A stretch of DNA of 49,549 bases, taken from positions 1 to 49,549 of IMG/VR virus record IMGVR_UViG_3300046780_001007, one strand, 5' to 3'. A program made the translations under genes and the position numbers. The notes under the pieces are model-generated. The model saw only the letters and a list, made by a program, of their open reading frames with translations. It did no database searches and was not told the origin of the DNA. Shown piece by piece: positions 24,452-32,439 of this stretch. Numbering within the stretch: position 1 is the first letter of the stretch; every line of letters starts with the position of its first letter. The stretch comes from a virus.

Positions 24452-25357
24452 CTAGAGCGACCCGCCTGCAGCTAGGTTCGCGTAGATGTCGTCGAGATAG
24501 GGGATGGCCGAGCACCTGCAACTGATAGGCTCGCCTGGGTGCTGATGCTCGCCGTCGACGCCGCTCTCGGGCGGGTCGTCCCAGCTGAAAACCTGCTCGT
24601 TCAGCAGGTAGTGAGAGGGGTCAGACTTCGGGTACAGGCCAGACGGATTGCCTCGCACGCGCTCGTCGTCGCTGGTCTGCCACGTGTACTTGTCGACGCC
24701 GGCAGCTTCTTGTCGAGCCTGCGTGAGCTGCGCATTGGCCGTGCCGATCTGGTCGCGCGCGATGAGCGCGGCCCTACGCTCGCTGATGTCGAAGCGCTCG
24801 GTCAGTTCCTTGGCCACGGTCTCATGCCGCCGGCCTCGCTCGACCGCGTCTCGCGCGATGCCTTCGACTTCGCCGATCTGGTCGGTGGCCAGGCTCTGAA
24901 TCAGCTGCACGTTCTCTTCGACGAAGCTGTTCAGCGTGGCCCGTAGGTCGGGCTCTGCCGTGAACACGTTGACGCCTAGCCTTGACGTCGACTGCGCGCG
25001 CAGCTGGTTCTGTACGAAGGTGTCCGTGCGCCGCAGCGTGCGCGCGGCAAGCGTCGCCGCGTCTTCGGTCACCTTGGTCGATGCGTTGCGCGCGCGACGC
25101 GAGAGCTTCTTGATGTCGTCAGCCGCGTCGAGCCGCAGTCCATCGGTGCGCGTGAGCAGGCTCGCCAGCGCGGGCATGTAGGCGCTGCGCAGCTCGCGCG
25201 AGACCACGGCGGCGATGGCCTTGAGCTCGCGCGCGTACTCAAGCGCGACGGCGTCAGGGAAGGCCATGCGCGGTGCGCGCGCGAGGCGCGGGCGCAGAGG
25301 GGCGCGCAAGGGGAGTAGGGGGCGCTTGGCGAGTAGGGGGCGCTTGGCGAGAGCCAT
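24452..25357 (-). CDS. Head morphogenesis protein, Mu gpF / SPP1 gp7-like
   Basis: 301 residues. The C-terminal half has ERRAALIARDQIGTANAQLTQARQEAAGV, WQTSDDERVRGNPSG, and a terminal HQHPGEPISCRCSAIPY. This is the Phage_Mu_F signature with its zinc-binding-like HPG...CRC end. It is a minor head protein packaged with the portal. The start overlaps the portal stop by one base. The first 30 residues are Arg/Leu/Pro-rich and contain a perfect AKRPLL duplication, so a start at Met31 (25267) is possible. Confidence 0.8.
   Translation of the reverse strand: MALAKRPLLAKRPLLPLRAPLRPRLARAPRMAFPDAVALEYARELKAIAAVVSRELRSAYMPALASLLTRTDGLRLDAADDIKKLSRRARNASTKVTEDAATLAARTLRRTDTFVQNQLRAQSTSRLGVNVFTAEPDLRATLNSFVEENVQLIQSLATDQIGEVEGIARDAVERGRRHETVAKELTERFDISERRAALIARDQIGTANAQLTQARQEAAGVDKYTWQTSDDERVRGNPSGLYPKSDPSHYLLNEQVFSWDDPPESGVDGEHQHPGEPISCRCSAIPYLDDIYANLAAGGSL
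25313..25348 (+). repeat. 18-bp tandem duplication in the Mu-F-like gene
   Basis: Two exact adjacent copies (25313-25330 and 25331-25348). In the minus-strand gene they encode AKRPLL twice near the N-terminus, in frame. Confidence 0.85.
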
Positions 25358-27129
25358 CAGACGTCTTCAGGCTTCGGCGGCTCGGTCTCTTCCTCGGGCT
25401 CCGGCTTTTCTTCACCGGGCTTGGGCGGCGGCGCCTGGCCCGGCTTGGGCGGTGCACCGAACGCGGGCGGCGGCTCCGGCTTCTCGACGAAGAACGTGCG
25501 GCCCACCGAACCCATGATGCCCTCGGCCTGCTCGGGCGAGAGCGGGAACGCCGCCGTGAGCATGGCCACGCCGGTGTCACGCGGCAGGTCTTTGTTCGCC
25601 ACGGCCTGGACGATCTCCTGCATCGACTTGACCTGCGCGCCATTGAGCGCGGTCGACGGGTCGACTGCATTCGGGTCGGTCGGCGCGCCTTCCTGGCCAG
25701 GCACAGTCTGCTCGGTATCTTCGCCCGGCTTCGCTGCCGGGTCGGCGTTCGGGTCGCCTTGCTGCTGCTTGAGCGCGGTCTCATCAGCGCTCTCGATCTG
25801 CGTGCGCCAGCTCCATCCCTCGGGGCGATGGCGACTCTTGCGCACCACCTCGGGTGAGAGCACGCCCCACTGCATCTCGAGCGCATCGGTCTGCGCCTGC
25901 TTGTTGCGCAGGTCGGCCTGTTCGAGGTCGGTGAGGCGCACGAAGTCGGGGAAGGACAGGTCCCACTCTTCGGGCTCTTTGCCGCTGGTCGGCCCTTCCT
26001 TGCTCAGGAAGATGAGCTTCGTGACGTACTCGAGCGCCGGCTTCACCTTCTCGCAACGCTCGACGTCGTTGCTGTCGTACCACCACTGCATGTCGCGCTC
26101 ACCCGTCGCGCTCAGCCCGCTCGGGCTCTGCCCGTACAGCACCATGACCGGCGTGCTGAACGCGCCCGACACGAGCAGCATCAGCACTTTCATCGAGTCG
26201 GGGATGCCTGCGAACTGAGAGGGCAGGCGCTCGAAGCTCTCGCCGTCCGAGTCCAGCATGATGCCGCGGTTCACCCCCATCGTGCTCTGCGTGTAGGCCA
26301 TGCGCGTCGCGAAGAACTCGCGCATCTTGTCGCTCGACCGCATGCTCTTCAGGAAGTCCTTGAACTTCCACACCGGCAGGTTGGCGCTCTGAATCATGTG
26401 CGACAACGCCGTCCAGCTCATGTCGTGATCGGCGATGATCTGGTGCACGATGTTCAGCACCGACTGGCCCCAGCCGTTGCGCGCCATGCGCTCTTCAGCG
26501 GTGACGAGGCCGCCTTCGAAGATGAGCAGCCGGCTCTCGTGCACGAGCACGCGCGAGCCGGCCTTGTTTCCGTTGACCGGGTGGATGTACCAGTGCGACG
26601 GCTTGCCGTTCTTCGGCCCGCCCTCGTAGTACGACGCCGCGCTGCAGCGCTCGCGCTCGATGACGGTCAACCCGTCGATGCGCCGCACGTTGTTCAGGTT
26701 GACCGGCAAGCTCTGATCTTCGATGCCGTCATCGACCGCGATGAGCACGGCGCACCCACCGTGCACGCGCTCCCACGTCATCGCCTCCTTGATGCGGATG
26801 GAGGTGCGCAGCTCGTCGTGCTTCATGCGCACGGCCGTGGCCGTCTCAGGGTCGCCGCACGTCAGCTCGTAGCCGGGGCGCAGCAGCTCGCCGGGCACCG
26901 CCGCGCAGCCACGGCGAGCCAGCCAGTTCTCATTGAACAGGCTGGTCAGGTACGCCGGATTGAGTTCGCCGCAAGGGGCGTGCACAGCGTTGCGCGTCTT
27001 GTCCGACATCGCCGAGCCAAGCCCCGTCATCAGGTTCACGAAGCCGTCCAGCTTCATGGCGATCGACTCGAACAGGCTCGGCTCGTGGATGGCTTCGATT
27101 ACGGGCGGATTGGCCAAGTCGTCGGACAT
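25357..27129 (-). CDS. Portal protein (DUF1073 type)
   Basis: 590 residues. Signature segments are NWLARRGCAAVPGELLRPGYEL, HGGCAVLIAVDDG, VLNIVHQIIADHDMSWTALSHMIQSANLPVWK, then VLYGQSPSGLSATGERDMQWWYDSNDVERCEKVKPALEYVTKLIFL. These are diagnostic of DUF1073 portals. About 100 C-terminal residues are Pro/Glu/Lys-rich and probably disordered. The portal forms the packaging vertex. It has no ribosome-binding site but lies 8 bases after a promoter-like hexamer. Confidence 0.9.
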   Translation of the reverse strand: MSDDLANPPVIEAIHEPSLFESIAMKLDGFVNLMTGLGSAMSDKTRNAVHAPCGELNPAYLTSLFNENWLARRGCAAVPGELLRPGYELTCGDPETATAVRMKHDELRTSIRIKEAMTWERVHGGCAVLIAVDDGIEDQSLPVNLNNVRRIDGLTVIERERCSAASYYEGGPKNGKPSHWYIHPVNGNKAGSRVLVHESRLLIFEGGLVTAEERMARNGWGQSVLNIVHQIIADHDMSWTALSHMIQSANLPVWKFKDFLKSMRSSDKMREFFATRMAYTQSTMGVNRGIMLDSDGESFERLPSQFAGIPDSMKVLMLLVSGAFSTPVMVLYGQSPSGLSATGERDMQWWYDSNDVERCEKVKPALEYVTKLIFLSKEGPTSGKEPEEWDLSFPDFVRLTDLEQADLRNKQAQTDALEMQWGVLSPEVVRKSRHRPEGWSWRTQIESADETALKQQQGDPNADPAAKPGEDTEQTVPGQEGAPTDPNAVDPSTALNGAQVKSMQEIVQAVANKDLPRDTGVAMLTAAFPLSPEQAEGIMGSVGRTFFVEKPEPPPAFGAPPKPGQAPPPKPGEEKPEPEEETEPPKPEDV

Positions 27130-27137
27130 GGCCCCGG

Positions 27138-27166
27138 CGTATAAAGGGGGCGCCAGTCGATTGCCA
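27138..27166 (-). promoter_or_regulatory. Promoter-like element of the portal gene
   Basis: TGGCAA (27166-27161), 17 bp, TATACG (27143-27138), 8 bp, ATG at 27129. It is a variant of the late-region class, with a -10 hexamer closer to TATAAT and the same spacing. Confidence 0.6.
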
Positions 27167-27174
27167 GAGCGCCT

Positions 27175-28647
27175 TCAGCCGCCGCCCATGGCCGCCCGCA
27201 TGGTGTCGAGGATGGACTCCACGTCGCTCGGCTCGAGCCCGCCATCGAACATGGCCATCGCGCACGTGTCCGCGTCATCGGGGCTCGGCAGCCCCCGCTT
27301 CTTCATTTCCTTCTTGCTCTCGATGAGGATTCGCCCCTGCGAATTCACGCCCCACTTCAGCGTACCCAGCTGCGCGATGAGGTCCTCGTCGCTCTCGTCG
27401 ATGTCGATCTTCCCCTGCTCGAAGCGCTCGCGCAGGTGCCAGTAAATCTCGGCACGCTTGTTGACGAAGCGCTCGCCGTCTTCGGGTGAGCTGCCGAAGT
27501 TGACATCGACCACCGGCTTCCCGAGCTCGCCCAAGCGGTCGACCACGCCGCCGCCTACGCCCCCCACGTCGACGCGCACCTCGCTGGCCTTCGTCTCGAC
27601 GAGCGTACGCACGATGTGCCCGCTCGTCTCCATCGTATCGATCTGGCCCCAGCGACGCTTGCCGATGCGGAAGCGCTCGTCGAGCCTGTGGCCCACGATG
27701 GTGTTGTCGCTGCCGAAGCGGGCCACGTCGCACGCGAGCAGGTTGCGCGGGCGCTCGCTCGGCACGCACTCGCGGCGCTGCGCTGCCTCGATCCACTTGT
27801 GCTTGATGAGCTGGTCCTCCCCGCTCTCGGGGAACCTGCCCAGGATACGCGACTGCACGTGCGGGCTACTTTCGCCCCAGCGATGCCAGCGCGAGGCGAC
27901 CCACGCCGGCGTCACCAGGTAAGGCCTCGGCAGCGGGCGCCCCGCTATCTTGTCGAGCCAAGGCCCCTCGCTCGCGGTGCCCTTGCGGATGTCATCCTCG
28001 GTGATCCCGAACTCGGTGAAGTTCGGCGTGTCGAAGGCGCTGAAGCCGAGCTTGCTCACGCCAGCCGTCTTGAAGCTCTTGGCGAACTCGCACGATGGGT
28101 CAGTCGGGTTGCCTATCTCGAGCAGGCGCGCGAACCCGCTCGTGAGGCAGCCTGCGATGCCGAGGCGTATCTCCGACCCGATGCCCGCGGCCTCGTCGAG
28201 GATCGCTAGGATGTGCTCCTCGTGCCAGCCCTGGAACTTGTCGGGGTCACCGCTCGGCGCCGTGAAACCGATAGCGCGCTGCTTCAGGTCGATCATCAAC
28301 TCTTGCTGCAGCAAGCGCCCGCCGAGCGGCATGCGCGCCGCCGCGTGCGCCTTGCCCAACTCGGCCCACAGGATGTGACGCACCTGGCGGTCAGTCGGCC
28401 CTGTGGTCAGCACGAGGCTAGGGCGATGGCATGCCCAGAACCAGAGCGCTATGCCCGCGGCTGTCCAGTCTTTGCCGATGCCGTGGCAGCTGCGCACGGC
28501 CGTCTCGGCGTTGTCGCGCACGCTCTCTGCTATCGCCACCTGGCCGTCCCAGGGGTCGCGCCCGAGGATGTGGCGGAAGAACCAAGCAGGGTCGCGCCGG
28601 CCCTTCTCCATGGCGCGCATGACCGCCTGCCGCTCGAGTGCGCTCAC
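27175..28647 (-). CDS. terL: Terminase large subunit
   Basis: 490 residues. The ATPase half has a Walker-A-like CHGIGKD at 54-60 (the usual Thr/Ser after GK is Asp), Walker B LAILDEA (147-153, Asp151/Glu152) and an EIGNPT coupling motif (177-182). The RNase-H-like nuclease half has Asp307 (LLACDVARFGSD), Asp360 (VRVDVGG) and Asp458/Asp460 (PDDADTCAMA). It packages DNA through the portal. The ATG overlaps the small-subunit stop by 4 bases. Confidence 0.9.
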   Translation of the reverse strand: MSALERQAVMRAMEKGRRDPAWFFRHILGRDPWDGQVAIAESVRDNAETAVRSCHGIGKDWTAAGIALWFWACHRPSLVLTTGPTDRQVRHILWAELGKAHAAARMPLGGRLLQQELMIDLKQRAIGFTAPSGDPDKFQGWHEEHILAILDEAAGIGSEIRLGIAGCLTSGFARLLEIGNPTDPSCEFAKSFKTAGVSKLGFSAFDTPNFTEFGITEDDIRKGTASEGPWLDKIAGRPLPRPYLVTPAWVASRWHRWGESSPHVQSRILGRFPESGEDQLIKHKWIEAAQRRECVPSERPRNLLACDVARFGSDNTIVGHRLDERFRIGKRRWGQIDTMETSGHIVRTLVETKASEVRVDVGGVGGGVVDRLGELGKPVVDVNFGSSPEDGERFVNKRAEIYWHLRERFEQGKIDIDESDEDLIAQLGTLKWGVNSQGRILIESKKEMKKRGLPSPDDADTCAMAMFDGGLEPSDVESILDTMRAAMGGG

Positions 28648-29237
28648 GCCCCGTTCGACTCCTGCTCGACCATGAAGTCAGCCCAGCTGCGCATGGTGTG
28701 CTCGTGCTTCTTCGGCGCCTCGAGACCCAGATGCTTGGTCAGCATGCCGAGAGCAGCCACCTTGCTGTGCAGCTTGACCGACAGCTGCACGCGCTCGACG
28801 GTGCCCCCCTCGCCGTCAGGGATCTCGGTGGTCACCTGCTTGATGCTCTCGATGCATCGCCTGACGCGCGGCGGCAGCTCGTCGAGCGTGTTCACCAGGA
28901 TGCGCCCGTACACGTCGACGCGCAGGCTCTCGGACAGGTCGCTGAACGCGATGAGCGCGAGCTCTTGCAGCACGCGGTCGGCGGTAATCTCGAGCCGCTC
29001 GCCCCTGTCAGCTTTTCCAGCAGCAACAGCTTCGGCGACCTTAGCGTTTGCTAACAGACGGGCAGCCTGCTCGCACGCGGTCTTGCGGCTGTAGCCCGCC
29101 CGGATAGCCGCCTGCGTGCCGTTCAGGTCGATGAGATACTCGGCCACGAAGCGCTGTTGCTTCGGGCTGAGCGCCCCCGGTTTGCGATCTGCCTTCGGTT
29201 TTGGCTTCCCGCCCGTTTTCTTTGAACTTCCAGCCAT
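28644..29237 (-). CDS. terS: Terminase small subunit (Terminase_2 type)
   Basis: 197 residues. After a Lys-rich N-terminus comes LSPKQQRFVAEYLIDLNGTQAAIRAGYSRKTACEQAARLLANAKV, the diagnostic HTH of Terminase_2 small subunits. A helical oligomerisation region and a C-terminus (KKHEHTMRSWADFM) follow. It recognises packaging sites. AGGTGGGG precedes the ATG. It opens the late gene block, about 80 bases after the early block ends. Confidence 0.88.
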   Translation of the reverse strand: MAGSSKKTGGKPKPKADRKPGALSPKQQRFVAEYLIDLNGTQAAIRAGYSRKTACEQAARLLANAKVAEAVAAGKADRGERLEITADRVLQELALIAFSDLSESLRVDVYGRILVNTLDELPPRVRRCIESIKQVTTEIPDGEGGTVERVQLSVKLHSKVAALGMLTKHLGLEAPKKHEHTMRSWADFMVEQESNGA

Positions 29238-29316
29238 GACCCCACCTAACCTACTTGCAACGTTCTGGACAAAGCCACCGAGCGGCGAGCCTTCTGAGGG
29301 TCTCGCGTGTGCGTAC

Positions 29317-29625
29317 TCACCTAGCTTCGACGGTCTCGGCTTCGCTCTCTTCGACCTCGACCGACTCGCTCTCTCTCCTACGTGCCGACTCTTCGACGTA
29401 GTTGCGACGTCCGATTACGCATCCCTTGCATGTGCCATAGGGGGTCTCGAGATAGTCGCCTGCGCTGTGTGGCTTGTCGGCCTTGGCCCATCGGAGAGCG
29501 CAAGCAGAGACGGTGAGCTTCGCTCGAAGCGGGATGCAGTGTTGTACTGCTCGCTCGGTGTTGTCTTCGGACAGGATGCGTAGACGCTTGGGCGCGAACG
29601 TTGCCCAGTTCTTCGGGCCGCTCAT
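29317..29625 (-). CDS. Small cysteine-containing protein, unknown
   Basis: 102 residues. It is basic at first (PKNWATFAPKRLRILSEDNTERA), then has SACALRW and TCKGCVIGRRNYVEE, which could bind zinc (CxxC plus further Cys), and an acidic Glu/Ser tail. It overlaps the upstream gene by 4 bases and is the last early leftward gene. No family recognised. Confidence 0.55.
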   Translation of the reverse strand: MSGPKNWATFAPKRLRILSEDNTERAVQHCIPLRAKLTVSACALRWAKADKPHSAGDYLETPYGTCKGCVIGRRNYVEESARRRESESVEVEESEAETVEAR

Positions 29626-29924
29626 TTGAACATCGCCGTGGTGTTGAAGCCGTTGAACACGGGGATGCCGAGCCTGCGTCGGTGCTTGCCTACGGTAACC
29701 TCGTGGCAGCCCAGAATCCGTGCGAGCTTCATGTCGCTCATCGTGCCTAGGCGAGGGTCATTGGCGGCGAGACCGTGCTCGCTATGGTTCACCTCGCTCC
29801 TGCCGGCGGCGACGCGGCGCGTGACCACCGTTCTCTTGCACACGCATAGCTCTGCGGCGATGGCTACGTTCGACCGGTCCCAGTCGACGTTCTCCCAGTC
29901 GATGTCGTCTCTCTTAGCGGCCAT
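29622..29924 (-). CDS. Double helix-turn-helix DNA-binding protein
   Basis: 100 residues from the ATG at 29924 (a TTG two codons earlier is possible). Two similar HTH units are visible: DRSNVAIAAELCVCKRTVVTRRVAAG (about 17-42) and SDMKLARILGCHEVTVGKHRRRLGIP (about 63-89). I have seen such tandem HTH proteins in phage early regions, but their targets are not known to me. It overlaps the downstream gene by 4 bases. Confidence 0.6.
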   Translation of the reverse strand: MAAKRDDIDWENVDWDRSNVAIAAELCVCKRTVVTRRVAAGRSEVNHSEHGLAANDPRLGTMSDMKLARILGCHEVTVGKHRRRLGIPVFNGFNTTAMFK

Positions 29925-29926
29925 GT

Positions 29927-30370
29927 TCAAGCTCTCACTTCGGTTGATGGTTGTGCAGGCTGGTTCGCGAAGCACTGCGTGCAGCGCGGGACGTGGGGGG
30001 CGGGCTCGCTGAAGGCTGGGCAGGGCTCGCGGTGAGGACAGCGGTGGCCCCAGGCGAGCGGCCAGTCTTTGTCGCGGTCCTGCTGCGCTGGCGCGCGTAG
30101 GCCGCATGCTGGGCAGCAGGGGCGGCGCTCTTCGACGTGGGAGCGCAGGCGACGCGCGATCTCCGGGTCGATCTGGTTCTGCCGCTTCAGGCCGTTCTCA
30201 CGGCGCTTACGCTGGACGTCGGCATAGTTCTTGGCGGCATCGGCAGCGACTTTCTTGCCGCGGCACTCGATGCATGACGCGCGGTAGTTGCCGCTGGCGA
30301 CGAGCTGCGCGAAGCAGTCGAGCGGCTTGAGCTCTTCGCAGGTGGCGCAGCGCTTGACGTTCGGGCTCAC
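29927..30370 (-). CDS. Zinc-ribbon protein, degenerate HNH-like
   Basis: 147 residues from a GTG overlapping the previous stop. An N-terminal CATCEELKPLDCFAQ...SCIECRGKK zinc knuckle is shared with the HNH-like proteins at 42714 and 46727. Further pairs follow (CPACG, CPHREPC, CTQCF), so up to three zinc sites are possible. The HNH catalytic histidines seen in the other two are not evident, so nucleic-acid binding rather than cleavage is likely. Confidence 0.55.
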   Translation of the reverse strand: MSPNVKRCATCEELKPLDCFAQLVASGNYRASCIECRGKKVAADAAKNYADVQRKRRENGLKRQNQIDPEIARRLRSHVEERRPCCPACGLRAPAQQDRDKDWPLAWGHRCPHREPCPAFSEPAPHVPRCTQCFANQPAQPSTEVRA

Positions 30371-30459
30371 TTGCTGCCCCGCTTGCTTGCGCTGACGAGC
30401 GCGAGCGCTCCCGTGCCGATGAGGCCGCCGATGGCGAGTCCAATGAAGAACAGGGTCAT
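30367..30459 (-). CDS. Tiny single-span membrane protein
   Basis: 30 residues: a hydrophobic stretch (LFFIGLAIGGLIGTGALALVSA) followed by a basic tail (SKRGSK). The ATG at 30459 overlaps the resolvase stop as ATGA, and its own stop overlaps the next GTG. This tight coupling supports translation. Similar tiny DUF3789-type proteins occur in phages; the role is unknown. Confidence 0.6.
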   Translation of the reverse strand: MTLFFIGLAIGGLIGTGALALVSASKRGSK

Positions 30460-30914
30460 ACAGCCTCCTTGAGCGTCACGCGGACCATGGGCCTGGGGCC
30501 TTGCTCCCAGGCGAACGAGAGAGAGAGCACGCCGTCCCAGCCGTCTGTGGGCAGCACGTGGCACTTCACGAGACCGTCGAGCACCAGCTTCGAGACGCCG
30601 CTGCAGAGGTTGTCAGGGTCCCTGCGACGGGTTGGCTCGACGATGGTGAACGCGAGGTGTGCGCCCGCTGGAAAGGGCAGGATGTGCTGCTCGAGCACGT
30701 GCGCGAAGATGCGCGTGGCCCACTGCGCCTTGACCTCGGTGTACATATCGCGCCCGCCGTTCATTCGGCCGGGCACAGGCTTCTTGCGCAGCACCTTGGC
30801 GCGATAGCGGGCTGCGCCGCGACGCGAGCTGGCATCGTTGGTGGCCCGGATGAGGTCGTTCAGGTTGGGCGCCAGATAGGGCAGCACGAGCGTCTGACTG
30901 CGTGGCTCGGTCAT
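30456..30914 (-). CDS. RusA-like Holliday junction resolvase
   Basis: 152 residues from the ATG at 30914 (overlaps the upstream stop as ATGA). The segment FTIVEPTRRRDPDNLCSGVSKLVLDGLVKCHVLPTDGWDGV holds the conserved Asp residues of RusA (RRRDPDN, VLDGL, PTDGWD). RusA nucleases cut four-way junctions made during phage recombination and replication. The N-terminal half is longer than in E. coli RusA. Confidence 0.78.
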   Translation of the reverse strand: MTEPRSQTLVLPYLAPNLNDLIRATNDASSRRGAARYRAKVLRKKPVPGRMNGGRDMYTEVKAQWATRIFAHVLEQHILPFPAGAHLAFTIVEPTRRRDPDNLCSGVSKLVLDGLVKCHVLPTDGWDGVLSLSFAWEQGPRPMVRVTLKEAV

Positions 30915-31387
30915 GATGCTTTCCTTTGGGTTCGACGCGTGATGGGCTGCGCGAAGCGCTCTGTGCGCTCGGCGTAGGTCTCCCTGCGCATGTCGCTGAG
31001 CATCTCGACGAGCGCTCTCGCTTCGCGACACCAGCGGGCTTGAGCGCGCAGCTTCTTCAGCGCGCTCTTCTCGAGCTGCTCGATGTACTGGTGGCTCACG
31101 TCCCAGCAGCGCGCGATCTGTTCCTGCTCGCACTCGCCGCCGCACACGAGACGCGCGACGCGGCACTCGATGTCGTGCTCGTACCGCACGCTGTCATCGC
31201 GCATCGGGGGCTCGATGGGGTCCATACGTGGCCGCGCCTCGATGCGCTTGTCGCTGTCGAGCGGGTTGCCCTGACGAAGACGCGTGTAGACGCTGCACAG
31301 CTTCAACCCGGTTGCGGACGCGATCTCGCGCGCCGTGGCTGTGCCACCACGAAACGGATAGCGCTTCGACGAGCCGGGGTGTGGCAT
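30911..31387 (-). CDS. HTH protein resembling sigma-70 region 4
   Basis: 158 residues. An N-terminal HTH (TAREIASATGLKLCSVYTRLRQG, about 17-40) resembles a replication-type or AraC-small HTH. A second region (ECEQEQIARCWDVSHQYIEQLEKSALKKLRAQ, about 85-116) follows the sigma-70 region 4 pattern, in which a recognition helix is followed by IEQLEKSALKKLR. It could be a transcription activator for late genes or simply a DNA-binding protein. It lies between the initiator-like and resolvase genes. Confidence 0.55.
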   Translation of the reverse strand: MPHPGSSKRYPFRGGTATAREIASATGLKLCSVYTRLRQGNPLDSDKRIEARPRMDPIEPPMRDDSVRYEHDIECRVARLVCGGECEQEQIARCWDVSHQYIEQLEKSALKKLRAQARWCREARALVEMLSDMRRETYAERTERFAQPITRRTQRKAS

Positions 31388-32439
31388 CAGTTGCCCCCCC
31401 GCTGCTTGAGCGCGCGCATTTCGGCGCGTACGCCTTCGAGCTGCAGCTCGAACTTGGTTCGCTTGGCGACGTCGCCGTCGTTGTCGGCGTTGACGATCAG
31501 CCCCTTGAGCTCCTCGTGCTTGGCGTTCAGCTCAGCGAGGCGCTCTATCGGGTCGACCTGCTGTGCGGTCTTGGGCGCCTGACGCGGCGCGAAATACTTC
31601 TGCGGATAGCGCGCAAGGTGCCGAACCGGGAAATGCTGCGACGCTGCCCACTGGTCAGCGAAGAAGGCGTCCAGGAGCCTCGTGACGGTCTCCGACGTCT
31701 CGCCCGGCATCGAGCATGCCCAAGCGGCGAGCGTCGCCAGGGCGGGGTCACCGTGAAGCGTCCAAAGGCCTTGCCCGGTCTGCTCGAACCGACGAGCGAA
31801 CTCCACACGCACAAGAGACTCAGCTTCGCGGTGCGCGCGCTCCCGGTCTGACTCGAGCGAAGCGAGAGAGGGGGCTGGGGAAGGGAGATGGGGAGAGGGG
31901 AGAGGGAGAGTGCGCGCGCCCGCCCGATCGCGCGCCGCGCGCGCGCCCGAGTCTACCGTAGACGTTTGTGTAGACGGTCCTGTAGACGCCGGTGTAGACG
32001 CTTGACCGTCTACACGTGTAGACGCCAATGTAGACGGTCTGTAGACGTCTACATGTAGACGCGCGAGCGACTCGGCTTTCTTGTTCTGACGCCACCTGCG
32101 CTGGCGCTCGGTCTTGAGATTCTTCTCTGCCTTCGACTCTTCAGCACTCGGCTGGTAGTCGTCCCAGTCGTGAAACTGCCAGCCGTCCGCCGCGATTTCC
32201 CACAGCTGCAAAGGCTCAACGAGTGCCGCGGCAGCCTTGTCGCGGGCCTTGGCCGGCCAGAACGCGAGTACCTTGGCGAAGCGTGCCTTGCTGACGAAGC
32301 CGCCCGTGTGACGGCCTGCGCAGTCGGCGCCCAGCAGGGTCCAAGCCGCCACGCAGAGCGCGTGCAGGATGTAGTCGTGCTCGAGCTCTTCGAGCTTCGG
32401 ATGGTGTGGAAAACCATCGTCGACGGCGTACCAAGGCAT
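31387..32439 (-). CDS. Replication initiator-like protein (lambda O analogue)
   Basis: 350 residues. The N-terminus (MPWYAVDDGFPHHPKLEELEHDYILHALCVAAWTLLGADC, FVSKARFAKVLAF, LQLWEIAADGWQFHDWDDYQPSAEE) is the form seen in phage replication proteins whose genes contain the origin. The middle (about 125-165) is a repetitive Ser/Thr/Pro segment encoded by iterons, followed by a charged C-terminus that could recruit helicase. It starts on the previous stop's last base. The initiator role is inferred from N-terminal similarity and the iterons. Confidence 0.6.
   Translation of the reverse strand: MPWYAVDDGFPHHPKLEELEHDYILHALCVAAWTLLGADCAGRHTGGFVSKARFAKVLAFWPAKARDKAAAALVEPLQLWEIAADGWQFHDWDDYQPSAEESKAEKNLKTERQRRWRQNKKAESLARLHVDVYRPSTLASTRVDGQASTPASTGPSTQTSTVDSGARAARDRAGARTLPLPSPHLPSPAPSLASLESDRERAHREAESLVRVEFARRFEQTGQGLWTLHGDPALATLAAWACSMPGETSETVTRLLDAFFADQWAASQHFPVRHLARYPQKYFAPRQAPKTAQQVDPIERLAELNAKHEELKGLIVNADNDGDVAKRTKFELQLEGVRAEMRALKQRGGN
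31951..32061. repeat. ori: Iteron array, probable replication origin
   Basis: GTAGACG occurs at 31958, 31970, 31982, 31994, 32018, 32030, 32041 and 32055, mostly at 12-bp spacing. Inverted copies lie at about 31951, 32008 and 32046. The array lies inside the initiator-like gene, as in lambda O. Eight-plus copies in 110 bp on one helical face (12 bp, not exact 10.5) fit an initiator-binding array. The 12-bp period equals four codons, giving the protein its Ser/Thr repeats. Confidence 0.75.

Noticed and set aside
29238-29276. TTGCAA-class promoter before the small terminase
   Set aside because: TTGCAA is present, but no TAGACG lies 17 bases on. Instead AGGTGGGG forms a normal ribosome-binding site. 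Any late promoter here is of another type.
31951-32061. CRISPR-like repeat array
   Set aside because: Units are only about 7-8 bases at 12-bp spacing with no unique spacers, and they lie in a coding sequence. This fits iterons.
31820-32095. Repetitive VYT-rich frame over the iterons
   Set aside because: It is a frame shadow of the iterons inside the initiator gene, with no ribosome-binding site or neighbours in phase.
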